A program made the position numbers and the translations under genes. DNA of 64,000 nt from Karalla daura (Eukaryota; Chordata; Actinopteri; Chaetodontiformes; Leiognathidae). A model generated the notes under the pieces. That model made no database searches, had not been told where the DNA came from, and saw nothing but the letters and a program-made list of their open reading frames with translations. The stretch is from the NCBI GenBank assembly GCA_029224185.1, contig CM055211.1, forward strand, positions 3,531,525-3,595,524. The letters run 5' to 3'. Positions 47,010 through 59,600 of the stretch are shown in pieces; position 1 is the stretch's first letter, and the number at the start of each line of letters is the position of its first letter.

Positions 47010-47750
47010 CTTTTTTGTCCAGTATCTTCAGCCACATGTCCGCTCGCTCTCCTCCTCCTCTCTCTCTCCTTCCATTTCTCTGCTTCCCTTCTGTACGTCT
47101 CTCACCCCTGACCCTGCGCTCTCATCTTTCTCCTAGCTCCTCCATATTTTCCTGCCTGACTGTCGTATTTCTCTCCCTCGCTACACCCCCCTCATCCTCC
47201 TCCTCCTCCTTTCCCAATCTGTTGTACTCCTCCTTCGCCTTTGGGTGCCGAGGCAACAGAGGAGTGTCGGGGAGCCTCTGATCATGGCGGCGTTAACCAC
47301 AATCGAGGGTGACGTGCGGTGGGATGAGACCCGTGTACCGGAAAACCTTGGCTGGCCTGCCCACATTTCCTTTTCTTCTCTGCCTCTGTCTCTCTGTATG
47401 TGTGTGTGAATATGTGTGCATAGCTAGCCATCCTAATAGACAGGAAATGTAACCAGCCCACTGGGCTGTGAAGGGCTGAACTCACCTTGAGCGTTGGGAG
47501 GAAAAGACAGAGATAAACAGATAGTTAAGCCCACACTCGCACACACATACATATGGATATTTCATGTATATACATTTCATTTTTCTCTTTGCCTTTAATG
47601 TGTGATCCAATATAAATGCAGTGCAGCTCCTCTGCAAATCCAATATATTATGGTCGCTCTGTTTCATTATACTCCACCGCATGATTTTCATGAACTAACT
47701 GGTTCCCTGACAGAGGCTGTGCTCGTTATCAAAGTGGCTTTATCTCTTTG
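47010..47750. other. pyrimidine-rich then single-copy stretch
   Basis: CTCC-rich from 47040 to 47215. An ATGGCGGCG-containing single-copy segment begins near 47284. A CTCAAG-GTGAGT donor-like site appears on the minus strand at about 47485, without an upstream exon. No gene called. Confidence 0.4.
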
Positions 47751-47756
47751 TTTCAG

Positions 47757-47996
47757 TCTGGAAACGGGATGAAAAATGTGAGGTTTTTGCACTTGAGCGC
47801 AACCTTTGGAGAAACTATGCGACGACAACTTTTTAACCAACAGTACAGACATCCCCCCACTTCCACTTCCAAGCTTGAGATGCCACCCGAAAAGAGACGA
47901 GACGAAAAGAAATGTTTTATTAACATGAAATCCTGTACTTGGAATGAATGGAATATTCATGTCCAAACACTAAAGGTCACAAGAGATGTGACATGA
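47757..47996 (+). CDS. open frame following a strong splice acceptor, unrecognised
   Basis: CTTTATCTCTTTGTTTCAG ends at 47756. From there the frame is open for 79 codons (SGNGMKNVRFLHLS... to ...QTLKVTRDVT) before TGA. The product would be basic, with several Met and Lys/Arg clusters and no signal peptide, membrane segment or known motif. An AAAG-GTCAC at about 47980 is a poor donor. It could be a last coding exon, but there is no nearby AATAAA. Chance remains likely. Confidence 0.15.
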   Translation, partial: SGNGMKNVRFLHLSATFGETMRRQLFNQQYRHPPTSTSKLEMPPEKRRDEKKCFINMKSCTWNEWNIHVQTLKVTRDVT

Positions 47997-48310
47997 CATC
48001 CTGGGATATTTCTAAGCCCAGCACCAGCACACAGAGGCAGACACTTGTACATCCCAAGGACAGCGTGCCAAAAACTGAGCAGAGCAGCCTAATTTATGCA
48101 GTCCGGTGCAGCAGCCGCTGTACAAACAGAAGACCTCAGGCTAATTCCTTAGATCCAGACTAGGCAGAGAGGACGCTCCTTTGAAGACAACCCCCACGTT
48201 AAAGCACCTCCTCACAACAACAACAACCACAATCATTCAGAGCAGACCTCAGGTGACTCTAACGGCTCTTAACCACTTCACACAGGTTAAATCTGGGACC
48301 AGCTGCTCAG

Positions 48311-48400
48311 GACTGAAGAAGCCTCTTGGTTGAAGGTGAAACATCTTAAATAATCTACTCGTCTGGTTGCCACTGATCTTGATTCTTGATCTATTTCTGT
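48311..48400 (+). repeat. decayed interspersed-repeat module, copy 2
   Basis: Begins with GACTGAAGAAGCCTCTTGG and contains GTGAAACATCTTAAA and TCTGGTTGCCA. It aligns over about 58 bp with 308-395. Confidence 0.55.
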
Positions 48401-50660
48401 CCTGAAGATATCCAAATGTTAGGAACCTCCTCTCTGGTTTCATAGGCAATTGTAACATCTAGAAAAAAACAGCAGATTAATTAAAAGAAACCTCATCTGT
48501 GAGCAGTTATTAACGTCTCTCCAGGAAACACATCTGTTTTAGCGGCAAATTTATGCGGATAGCTTTGTAGCAGGATGTTTAATTATCACGTATTAGTGTA
48601 ATATTCAGGTGTCCATATTGGTTTTTGGCAGCCCACAAACTTCAAGCCTTTAAGGCTTGTGCAGCGTTTCAGAGATTCTGTACGTCCTCTCTGCTGCACA
48701 GATGCTCGGGGGCAGGCAATAACATTCGGCGGGGGCAGTGAATTTAAGAGACAATGGTACCCTCGGCTGTGGTTTGCTGGAGCTAAAGCACACACAAGCT
48801 CAAGCACAAAAACACATAAATGTGCTGGGAGCGCGCGCACAAAGGCTCTCGCCAGGCCCTGGATCGACTTAACGCCTTTTTCGCTAATTACCTTTACATT
48901 TCTACAATTCTGCTTACTCAAGCGCCGTTTTAGGGAACAGCGGGTAATTGATTTCTGCATGCGTCTGTGTGTGTGCGTGGAAGCTAATAGTCGCTCTGCT
49001 GGACGGTCACTTTGTTGCTCCGGCCTCGATTGGAATTCTCTGCACTTTGAGGCGTACGCGCGGTCGGGCGGCGCGGACAGGAAGCTGATCAGATTAGCTC
49101 TCCGCTGACAAATTCGGATATTTTGTGCGAGGAGGGGTTTTGAATGCGGGATAGGCGCGAGATGCCAGGCACGTCGTCCACGGCGGGGCGGCAGCGGAGG
49201 GACGTCCGTCACTGCCTGAAACTTGACTCTAAGTCACATTCGATGATGAAACGCTCCGAGATCTGCGTCCCGACTTATTTGGGTGAAACCGGACAACGAT
49301 CCTGGAGGTTCTCAAGGTCGACCGCGATAAATAAAACAGGGCAGCAACACCTCGCAGGTTAATTACAATGGACAGACGTTGAAGAGGGGGAAACGTCTAC
49401 GGTTGAGATTTGCGAGACAGCCACGGTCCGCCACGGCGAAATGTACTCGCAATGCCAAGATTGGTTGTTTTAGATGGTAAACGTTTCTTCTCGACAGGAG
49501 AGATCCACTTTATTGGAACAGCAGGGGCGAAGAAAGTCAGCGAGGATGCCGAGACAAGCAACCGTTCCAAATGCCGTGCAACCGTGAAGTGTGTTTTCCT
49601 TTTGTAATTTGAACATCATTTTTGCTCCGTTTTTACCGAAGTGTATTCCACGACACATTACTAAACACACGCCTCAAAATATAAATTGATTCAACTTCAT
49701 TCTCCAGAACTGTCTGTCGCAAAAGAAAAAAAAAAAAAAGAGATCAGACAACTCAAAGCCTTGCAACACAGTCGAGCAAACATTGGACAAGATTCAATCA
49801 CAGTTTAATTACGTGTTCCTCCACAGCTCCGACAACATAATGAGACAAAGGGAAAAAAAAATCAATTTTTGCTCTTGATCGTAAGGGTTTACACATGGCC
49901 GAAGCGAAAAGATGCAAAAGAAGTTGAAATCCTGTGGCTGACAAAGCTGTCTGATTGCAATTTGACTTGTGCGGCCCTGGAAGTAAACTGCCTTTGTTTA
50001 ATCTTGCCCCTGTTTAAAGGCTGACCTCAAATCAATGGCACATTTGATCAGAAGTAGTTTTTATTGTCAAACGGGCCCATAATTGCTGTCGGCTCTGGTT
50101 GACTGTTTCTCCGAGACGGGGATGACGGAGGCGATTAACTCGGCCAGACTCCAGGACGACGGCGCCTGAATGCAAATCATTTCATCTTGTTCGTGCAACA
50201 CTTTTCCCTGTGCCTCCTCCCGGCTTTTATTAGGATTTCGGACAAAGCGCTCTTTGGTCCAGGACCCTGACCTGGGATGGAGACGCACCATGGCGCAGCT
50301 GTGTGCCTGTTCCACACCGCGGGACAGCAGCAGAGGAGACGAGAAGCAGATCCCTTTCGATTTCCTAACTCCTCTCTATGTGCCGCATGACAAGGACACT
50401 AAATTGTCAGGTTGGGAGAAAACAGGGGCCCTTTCCTTTTTTTTGGCCTCGTCCTGATAACAACGCGTCATTATTTACCTGTCATAACGTACAACGCTGC
50501 GTTTGAGATAAACACCTTTTTATTTTTTTCCCCCTACCCTCTCCCCCTCCCACATTCACCCGGCAGCAAATTTATCTTTACACAGACAGTCTGGCTGTGC
50601 GAACGCTGCCGTGCATTCAAAGTCCTGCATTCCCCCCTATTTTTTTTTCTTTTTTATTTA
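48401..50660. other. gene-desert block
   Basis: A GC-richer patch at 48650-49220 is open on both strands (208 codons on minus, 149 on plus), without domains or splice pairing. 49780-50050 is repeat-free with GTTTAATTACG cores and looks enhancer-like. No recognised gene. Confidence 0.4.
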
Positions 50661-50666
50661 TTTCAG

Positions 50667-50755
50667 AGGGAATGTCAGGTCGCGACGCTCCTGACACTCT
50701 GTGGAGTTAACACGCAGTGGAGCTTCAAAGACCTGTCTTTCACGAGTCGGAAGAT
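50667..50755 (+). CDS. candidate coding exon, gene unknown
   Basis: A very strong acceptor (a T-rich run, then TTTATTTATTTCAG) precedes 50667, and AAGAT-GTAAGC follows 50755. The 89 bp are open in the phase starting AGG (RECQVATLLTLCGVNTQW, ending in SFTSRK plus two bases). If joined to 56592, the codon AT+T continues in frame into DEDAVKRQSWRK and a stop. No family recognised. The same frame runs into a stop within the unspliced sequence at 50757-50759. Confidence 0.25.
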
Positions 50756-50759
50756 GTAA

Positions 50760-51880
50760 GCTGCAATGGTGTCTCTGCCGTTTGGTGTCAAGGAGGTGAT
50801 GTATTATGCAGCAGCGGCGCAGTGGGTCATGTTGTGAGAGGAGCCGGTATGTGGCCCTGATGGGGTATGTGGCACAACCTTGAGGAGGTTTGAAGATAGC
50901 ACAGGCAGCTTAAAAAAGAAAAAAAAAAAGAAAAAAAAAACCTTTGTCCCAAATCTTTTCAAGCCGGAGAGGCTGCTTGACAGGAAGGTGTGCTCTTTAC
51001 CACGTTTACCACCACTATGCGGCGTCACAGCTAAAGAGGGTATTGATAAAAAAAAGAAAAGAAAAACACAATATGAAACACTCTATACATAATAATTACT
51101 GTAGATGCAACCTTCACACGCTATATGTTACATTAAGCTTGCATGACATAGCTTTATCTGAAGCAGGAATCCTGGTGTGTGTGTCTATTAACAGGAGATC
51201 CTCAGGAAGCCCTGGAAACACTGACTGACACCCCCAGAGGGCATATCATCAAAATTATCAAAGGACAGCTGATGGGTTCAAGGCTGATAAAACAAACTGG
51301 CATGCACCGCTGCTGCCACTTTGTACCTCGGATGTAATAGAAAGACCAGACCAAATACCACCTCAACTTTTAAAAAGTAAAGAAAAAGTAGATTTCCTGA
51401 CGCAGACAGTTTGGAGGAAAGGAGGGTAAAAAAAAATCCAGATTCAAGCTTAAGCTGAAGTTTGTTTAATATTTGATGAGCGAGATCAAACATGCCCTGA
51501 CATGTTCGCTCAGACTTCTTTTTGCAAAGGGCTCCGCAAAGTCTTGGAAGAGTTGTACAGATGACCTGGCATCTGTCACCGGTAAGGTGCAGCCAGCCAA
51601 AAGCCACCGGAAAATGCATTTACAGAGGTCAAATATTAGCCTGCAAGTGCACCACTCAGTGCACCACTTTAATTTCGTTTAAAAAAATATATCTTACCAT
51701 ACTGGAATAGTAATTACGCACAAGATGATGGGTAGATGGATAGCAGTTAGCTGGCTAGTTACAGTTAGCTATCTATTTGTCTATGTGGTTACTATCCGTC
51801 TCCCTTGCCTCTCCTCTGCCTTTGGGGCCTTTTGGGTATCAACTCATATAAAGCTTGCTCTTCATTTTACTTTTCCTCAA
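50760..51880. other. gene-desert block
   Basis: A-rich tract at 50911-50940; several short frames with no support; GATGATGGGTAGATGGATAG-like wording at 51726. Nothing firm. Confidence 0.4.
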
Positions 51881-51881
51881 C

Positions 51882-51975
51882 GTTTTCTTTATGCCTGCAC
51901 ACAGGTCCCATGTCCAACACATCCAACGTGTTGGATTTGTTACATATGAAACCTGTGTGCAGGCACAAAGAAAAC
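51882..51975. repeat. 94-bp hairpin: 25-bp arms with nested palindrome
   Basis: The left arm (51882-51906) and right arm (51951-51975) are inverted copies differing at one base. The 44-nt loop contains a second inverted pair, CCAACAC (51914-51920) and GTGTTGG (51928-51934). It could be a palindromic MITE remnant or a precursor-microRNA-sized RNA hairpin. Confidence 0.8.
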
Positions 51976-51979
51976 AGAC

Positions 51980-53305
51980 AGATGCAGATTGAGACATCGC
52001 TTTAGATGGAGAGAGAAAGGAAGACATCTAAAAAAAAAAAAGTCTAAAGCCTGTGCGAAAGCACACTACATAATCTACGCCCAGCAAAACTCCACGGCAT
52101 CTCCCTCTCTGCACTTCCAACAGCAGCGGGGAAACTCGTGATCCTAACTGGATCACACACACCTATGATTCTCGCAGGACTCTGGGCTATTTCGACTGAC
52201 AGCAGTAACCTGGTGGGAGCAGCTACGTGTGAGGCGAGTGTTACGCGCTGACAGACTCACACCGGGGACGCGGCTCCTCTACTGTAGCTGCTCCTGTCGG
52301 CCGGGGCCCTGACAGTAAGCCAGGGCAGACTGCGCCTCCATCCTCTCTCCCTCCACTGGACCTCCAATACGACTGGCTGACGCATTAACGCACAATTAGC
52401 ACATCATATTAGCGTGGGTTTTTAATGTGGGTTTTGATAGTTGACAGCAAAACAGATCGTAGGGTCTGGAGAGAAGTAAGCAAAACATATATACAAAAAG
52501 AAGTAAAAAAATGTTGATTATTTTTGCTGGAAGTGAATAATGCATTGTATAGAAAGAGTAATAACAGCATCAGACTATTTAAGCAGTTCTCAATACGCAA
52601 GGACATGTTGCAAAAGGCACGAAGATGCAATAAAGTACACTGACATAAAGGGCGAGATGAGTAAGAAGAGGCTGAGGGAAACAAATAACACGTGATTAAA
52701 ATAATTTTCTCTGTAATATTCTACGGAAATATGTTGTTTATCCTGAGCTGCCCTAAAAACCGTGAAATGTTCAGCCTCATCCTCCTGCGTCTGTGTGAAA
52801 GCAGCGGCAGAGCTGAAACTGCTGCAGGAGCATACAGCTTTTGGAGGGAGACAGGGCAAAAAAAAGGAAAAAAAAAAAGAGGAGGCAAATTAGGGTGGCA
52901 ATTGAAGCGGGGCACTGAGTCAAGTGGTTTATTTGGGTTTTGCAGGAGGAGACATCATCATCGTGCTTCTCTATCTGCAACAACAAGGGCCGTTTGGATT
53001 ATAATATCAGCCCATTGTCATTGTAATTCAACCATCTGCGGTTTCCATGGTGAAAACTGAGAGAAGCTGAGCCCACACACAGGGACTTGTCAGCAGTCAT
53101 GAATATTTTTCATTGAACTTGTGCAATAACGGAGGTAGGGGGAGAGAAAAAAAGAAATACAAAAAAAAAGAAGTAGTGTCCAGCAGCAGGCGTTCAAAAA
53201 CAACCAGCGGACATGAAAAGCCTCTCGCGCTGCTGTCGATTTGAATTTATATTGCACGCTTTTAGCTCCGTCGCTGTCAAAACATCCAGCATTCTGAATG
53301 CAAAC
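51980..53305. other. gene-desert block
   Basis: Single-copy sequence with A-runs at 52031-52042 and 52858-52880. TAACACGTGATT at 52687 holds an E-box. No gene. Confidence 0.4.
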
Positions 53306-53308
53306 ACT

Positions 53309-53419
<111 letters not shown>

Positions 53420-56400
53420 AAAACAAAGTGGTTTCAACGCATCCTGTTTGGAATCTGAGTGATTTGCTGTAATGTGACGCGATCCGGAAAACTCTTCAAC
53501 TCTGCAAACGTTCCCGGAAGTCCTATCGAGGAGGTCGACCCCCTCCCCACCCCCCCACACCCGCCAGCCAGCCCGGACCAGATCCGCCTCGGAGCCAATC
53601 GCTCTTAACAGGTGGCCCTCATCCGCGGGGCCCGTGGCCCTCACAGAGATGGAGAGAGAGTCTCATCTGCTCACATCGTCTCCGGTACGGAGCGCCTGTT
53701 CACGTCAGGGATCTTCTCACGCGTCACGCCGCGCGGACATCGCTCCAGAAGATGTTATCACATCGCATGAATTATTAACATGTGATCCTCGCGCGTAGGG
53801 AGCAGGAATTGGCAGTGGGGGAAAAAAAAAAAAGTAATTACATTTTTTCCACGACTGTTCTGACAGTAATAGACTAATCCTTGTGTAAAAGAGGGAAAAA
53901 AAAAAACGTAAAAATAATCTATTTAGAGCTTCAAGGCGTCAAGATAATTCAGGTTACGTTTCAGTCATGTCACACGCGTTGGGGAAATTTATCCTCTGCT
54001 CTCATTTAGTTGCAATATGAAAAGAAACATTCAGTGACAAATTAGGGGACGAATTCGCCGCGGCTAATTGAAACGAAATTGACAAAAGTGAAAATGAACG
54101 TCCCTGCCAACACTGGCAGGTCCCGAGTCGCGGCTGGCATTTTACATACAAAAGCTCCGACGAGGCACAAAGCACTCGCGAGGCCCCTTCTCTTTACATG
54201 CAAAGCCGATGTTTACGGCCACATTCATTTTCGCTTTAATCTACAAATTGCTTACATCGCTTTCGCATATTCAGCACCGCGGTTGTGATTAATGGCTGCG
54301 ACGGCGACGGATGTAGAGAAAGTGGGAGCGCGGAGATGGGAAGGAGGATGTTGTCCAAGGATTCCCGGAATGACAGCCATGCCCCCCCCTCCCCGCTCGT
54401 TGGAGGCATGGGAGCTGTGCGGCCTCCGGGTGCGGCTCAGGGCTCACTGAGCTGAGAGGGGACTTGACATTATGTCTGAGAGCGAGACGCAGATTGATAA
54501 TCGGCCCCGGCTGTCCTCAGAGGACTCGAAATAAAAAGCGAAAACCGTGCAAGCCTGTAACTCTTCGATCACGAGACGGAGGGGGGAAAGCCGGGATGTC
54601 GCTCTGTAATCATGTTTCCAAACTGTATTAGCCTGTAGCTGTCCTCCGAGCAGTCCCACTTCCAGTCCTTTGTTGCCATGGTTGCAAAAGTGTGCAAAGT
54701 CTGGGGGAGCGCTTGCATCAACCGGCGTCGTGAAATCGTTTCCATCTCGGAGTAAACACGGCGACGGCTGGATGGAAAAACGCAGCAAAAAGAAAAAAAA
54801 ACGTGGTGCGAGTGGCAGTCGGGGAAAGGAGATGCATTCCAGCTCGTCTGATAATTCACGGAGACAAGTGTGAAGTGGAGAAGGCCTCGGGGAGGAGACG
54901 GGGATTGCTAGTTAACGTGGCTTTGTGCGAGTTAAATTGGATGGAAGAGAGAGAGCGTGCGTGCCAGTGACTGCGCTCGGATACACAGGAACGTGTCCGC
55001 TATTCATCAGGAACAAGGAGAAAGAGAGAAACTAACCTATGACCAGCACCGCACAACCAAAGCCTCAGGGAGGGTGCAGATCATGTTGAGGTTGTGCTGC
55101 AACCTGAGGTGTGACTGGGATCTGGCCCAACAGTCAAAGCTGGATTTGGGAATTTGGAGACTTTGCAGCACTTGGGTAATTGTGGCTTTAATCAGAGCTT
55201 TAACAAAAAGTTCCCCCAAGTGTAAGTTTTGACCATTTCACATGCAGTGTGCACGAAACGTGGCACAAGTAGTTCAACAGGACAACTGCCCGTGGATGCT
55301 TTTCCACTGACACGAACGACTTCTGGTGCAGCCCCTCGCTGCCTCTGAACACATTACCGCTGAAAACAAATACTGGAATATTAGTTATTTTTAAGAGAGC
55401 TACCGATTTTTCATCGGCAATGAGAGATGATTGCGTTGGCCCGACGCCAGGCGCGCTCGCCCTTTTCGCTTTGCGGCTGCGACGGTGAGCGTGGTGAAAA
55501 CATTCCCCCTTTTCTTTTATTAAATAATGAGTCAGGCAGCAGTTGGTTGGGGCCCGGGGACACGCATAAGGAGGGGAGAGACAGCTTGGATTACTCAAAT
55601 CAATCTGTTTATCCACAATGCTAACCCAGTAACATTAACGCCGGGACCGCCTCGGAGGGAAATTATTTTCCTCCTCTGACATGAAATTATCAATCTGTTT
55701 GGCCACGGCCATGCTGATGGAGGCAAACAGGAAGGAGAGAGTAGCAAAACAAAACAAAAAAACAAAACAAAAAGAGAGATGCTCGAGATGAGATATTCTT
55801 CAGAATGGAAGAACTCTGTGCTGCAGTGAATTTGCACTTTATGAGCATAAAGTGCTTCATTTGCTTGCAAAACACCCACACCGCTCTCATGTCTCTTCAT
55901 ATTGTCACATTATTACATGTGCTGCCGCTTAAAGCGTTTAGCAAGTTCCCACTCAGAGGATCCGCATCATCCATTCATTTCCATTCATGCAGTCCGACTA
56001 ATCCAAACACTCCTGCCTGTAACGTCTTCAGCGGCAGCTGTGATTAGACGCCTCTACTACTCAATTATGAGCTCCACTTCTGAGATCGTCATTGCATCTT
56101 ACATTTTCTATGCGTACTTACAGCCTCACTGAGCATGAGGCGAGAGAAGAAAAGGGGTGGGGGGGGTGAAAGAAAAGATTTGTCATGTTGAGATAGCAAA
56201 GCAATTAAAATTTGATCCTGAGATAATGCAGCGAATTAAATGCACAGCTGCTCCCGTCCTCTACATGGCAATGTAGCGTGTCGTTTCCATTGTATGTACA
56301 CGACATCTGGGCGGCCGCGCCACATGTGTTTTTCACCAGGCTGAGAGTAATCAAAAGTGTTAACATGCACGTCTCAGTTGAAGGAGTGAAGCCGACGTGG

Positions 56401-56591
56401 GAGCGTGCCGACTAAGGTTGGGCTAGTGGGCTTCCCTGCACCTAGAACAGATGTGTGACAGAGGAAAAAAAAACGTTCATGTCTAGACTATGCAGGATGT
56501 TAACATGAATTGTTGCATCCATATGGCTCAAATCCTGAACTGCTGCCTCCACAAATGTCTGACTATAGTTTTGTCTTCTGTCTCCATGCAG
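53420..56591. other. gene-desert block with a GC-richer patch
   Basis: 53470-53760 is CpG-containing with a GCCAATCG (CCAAT-like) word. 54000-54300 is repeat-free with TAATT cores. An AAAAC-type tract lies at 55745-55772. Frames such as 55200-55616 (minus) show no domain. Confidence 0.4.
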
Positions 56592-56690
56592 TGATGAAGA
56601 TGCTGTGAAGAGGCAGAGCTGGAGAAAGTGAAGTTATTCCTGTAGCTCTCCCTGGCCAGATATTAATAAACCTTTGTAACATCTTTGGGC
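56592..56690 (+). CDS. candidate terminal exon with stop and poly(A) signal
   Basis: TTTTGTCTTCTGTCTCCATGCAG ends at 56591 and is among the best acceptors in the window. One frame reads DEDAVKRQSWRK then TGA. AATAAA lies at 56665-56670, followed by TTTGTAACATCTTTGGGC, a GU-rich cleavage context. It is compact and self-consistent as a last exon of a plus-strand gene. The 50667-50755 exon joins it in frame. The gene is not recognised and could be non-coding. Confidence 0.33.
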
Positions 56691-56699
56691 TCTGGTATA

Positions 56700-59600
56700 T
56701 CTTCTCTACTCCCGCAGATTAAAATCTAGAACAACTGTGTTGCACTGGACAATCTCAAGATACAAAATACAAACGTTGTTCTGGATCTGCACTACAAACA
56801 TCAACAAATCTCTGCTCTGAAGTGCTACTGTCTCTGTTCAAATGAACACGACAACACAGCGACTTCTTTCTGACATCAGCCATGAACAAGAGGCCGTGGA
56901 GCAGTGGACACAATGACGGGTTTTGTTTTTTTTTGTTTTACTCAAGCCGAGCCTCTGCGTGAGGTCCGGGTCGGTGGTCCTGCAGAGGGCGGACCATCTT
57001 TTCCTGTCCGTCTCCATTTACCCCTCCCTGGGCAGGAGAGGCAGAGACTGAGGAGATGGATGAGGGAGGTAATGGGATCCTGTCTCCATCTGACAGCAGC
57101 GATATCTCTGCTGCTGCTGCTGCTGCTGTGAGGAAGCCTCCGCAGACAGCCCGGTCCTAGTCACAGCTGCCGCAGAGACACTCGGCATCACAGAGCGGGC
57201 TACTTCAAGGGGCTTACGAGCTCCGGGATGACAGCGAAATCAGTGTGCATTGTCCCCGTCATAGCCCGGGAGAGTGTTGACGCAGCACTGGCTGATTGCT
57301 TGTAGGTTAAGGCCTCCTTGTCAGGATTTCTCAGAGTCTGTGTTGTACTCTGGGGGGGACAGAAAACTAACCTTGCTGCTTACCCAGACCTTCCAGCAGG
57401 TAAAAGGAAGGTTGACGAGATGGTGTTAAAGGAGACCCAGAATGAAAAGCTTTGGCAAATACAATACAACACAACACAAAACACAAAACAACACAGCAGG
57501 CTCTAAAAAACAGACTGTAATATTCCCTCACCTAAACATGTTACTGTAGAAGGGCTTGTAGGGCTTGTTCACCCAATGAAATCAATGTTCCATTGCTTCT
57601 ATGTCAATAACAGAGGACAAGGATAAAAACATCACTGGTCATTTTATTCCTCATATCTTGCATATATTCTACAGAACAATGGCACTTCCTCCTCCTCCTG
57701 AAACCAAAGCGAGGCGCATGCTGGCATGGCATCTCTCAGTGTGTGTGTGTGGGGGGGGGTGGGGGTATGTGACGGGCAGCAAGTCAGCAGCAAAGTCCCA
57801 AAAGTCAAAGTAGCTGAGGGTGTAAATAGAGCTCGACGTGACAGCAGACAAAACATCGCCGATAGAGACTCATCTCCCGCTCCTAAGATGCACTCACAAC
57901 CCCGAGGAGGCGACAGGGGCCGAGCAGACAGTGGCAGTCACCGGGGTGAGACTCCAGAGTTCATCCGTGCACTTGTCAAGAGGGTGACGGCGAGCGCATC
58001 GCATTGCCTCTCCGGTCGCTGCATTTCGCCGGCTATACTTAGCGCAATTTTGTAAGAAAAGGGGGGAACGAAAATGCACATTTTTGAGTTTCTCATCGCC
58101 ATGGAGACTTCAGTATTTACTGAAGTAAAACTTTGATGTCAGCTATGGACACTTCTTGGCTGAAAGGAACTGACAAGTGGAAACTCACATGTTAAATCCA
58201 GGCTGTCTTCTTAACAGAGAGTGAGTGCTCCTCCGCAGAAAGCTGATTTTTAACTCTCCTGTATCTCTGGCGGAGGCTAATCGAGGACGGTTCCAGGTGG
58301 CAAACGCTCTTCGTCTTAGTCCAGCCGGGAGCTGGATGTACCTACGTTTCTGAGAAGCAACCTAGAAGAAGAAGAGAAAAAAAAAAGAAATCAGCTCACT
58401 AATTAAGAGATTGATTGAGAGACTTGCTGCCAATCTGATACATTTTCATGAGTGACCAGCCACTGGGTACCACTAATTGACCCACAATCCTCTCATTAAC
58501 CCCCAGGAGCCGCGTCTAGACACACAAACTTTGACTCCAAGAAATGCTTGAGGCTTGACTGAAGGGTATCTGAAATGAGTACAAACATTTTTCAGGCATT
58601 TTGTCATCCTTCATGCACCTCAATCCCCTCACGCCCTCATGCGAGCAAGGGATGTTTTTGAAGTTTGCCCGACTTTGGCACTGTATTTCGATTTTTTTCA
58701 ACATATATATATTTATTTTTTACCCCTAAATACCCCTGAGCAGCTGTGCCCATCTGCGGTTTGTTTCGTCTCAGACACGATGAAAGAGAGTGAAAAACAG
58801 CTCGCAGAGGCTGAAGACACACTCGTGAGCGCGCGCTACATGGCAGCACAGTCGAATTACAAAGTCGCAGAAGCCTCGAGAATGTCATACATTTACATTT
58901 CTTTAAGAAGGGGAGTAAGAGGAGTTCTTTGGCAGCCTGGAGACAGGAGGCTTTAAAAGATATGCTAAAACCACTACCAAGGGAAGTGTATCTATGGTTT
59001 CAATATTCATCAGCTTGGGTTCATTGAGCATTTAAATCTCAGGTTATATGCATTTTCTGCAGCGGTGGCAACACTGGGAAGGTCATTGGACGGATTGGGG
59101 GTGGGTGGGGAAAGTGAAAAGGTACATCGTCAGCTCATGCAGACCATCACGGACATGAGCACATATATCAGAGACCCACTGGAACGCAGTATGTGCAGAA
59201 CGCATGTAAAATCCAAGAGATGCTGCAATGGAGAGTCTCAGATCCAAATCTACGGCGCATTCATTCACATTTAGCCACATTGTCTTCATTGGCTGGACCA
59301 CAAACCTGATTCCAGTCTAACTCTGGCTGCAACTGAACCAAGAGCAATAAAATATTCTGACGTGGATGACAGCTGCGAGGAATTTCTGCGGGCATTTGGA
59401 TTTCATTATATGGTGAATGTCATAATGACTGAGCCGCCGAAAACCTATGACCTGGTACTTGTCGTCGGCGACAGCCCGCTAAAAATAGTTACCCCATATC
59501 GGCACCATATAATTGGTTTTCTTTCATTTGGAGAGCAAAAAAGTGTGCCTCTCTTGTGTTCGCTCTCATTTCTCTAATAAGAAAAACACAGAAAACTGGT

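Noticed and set aside
48586..49212. 208-codon minus frame with a 149-codon plus frame opposite
   Set aside because: Open on both strands in a GC-richer patch; no domain, splice pairing or initiation context.
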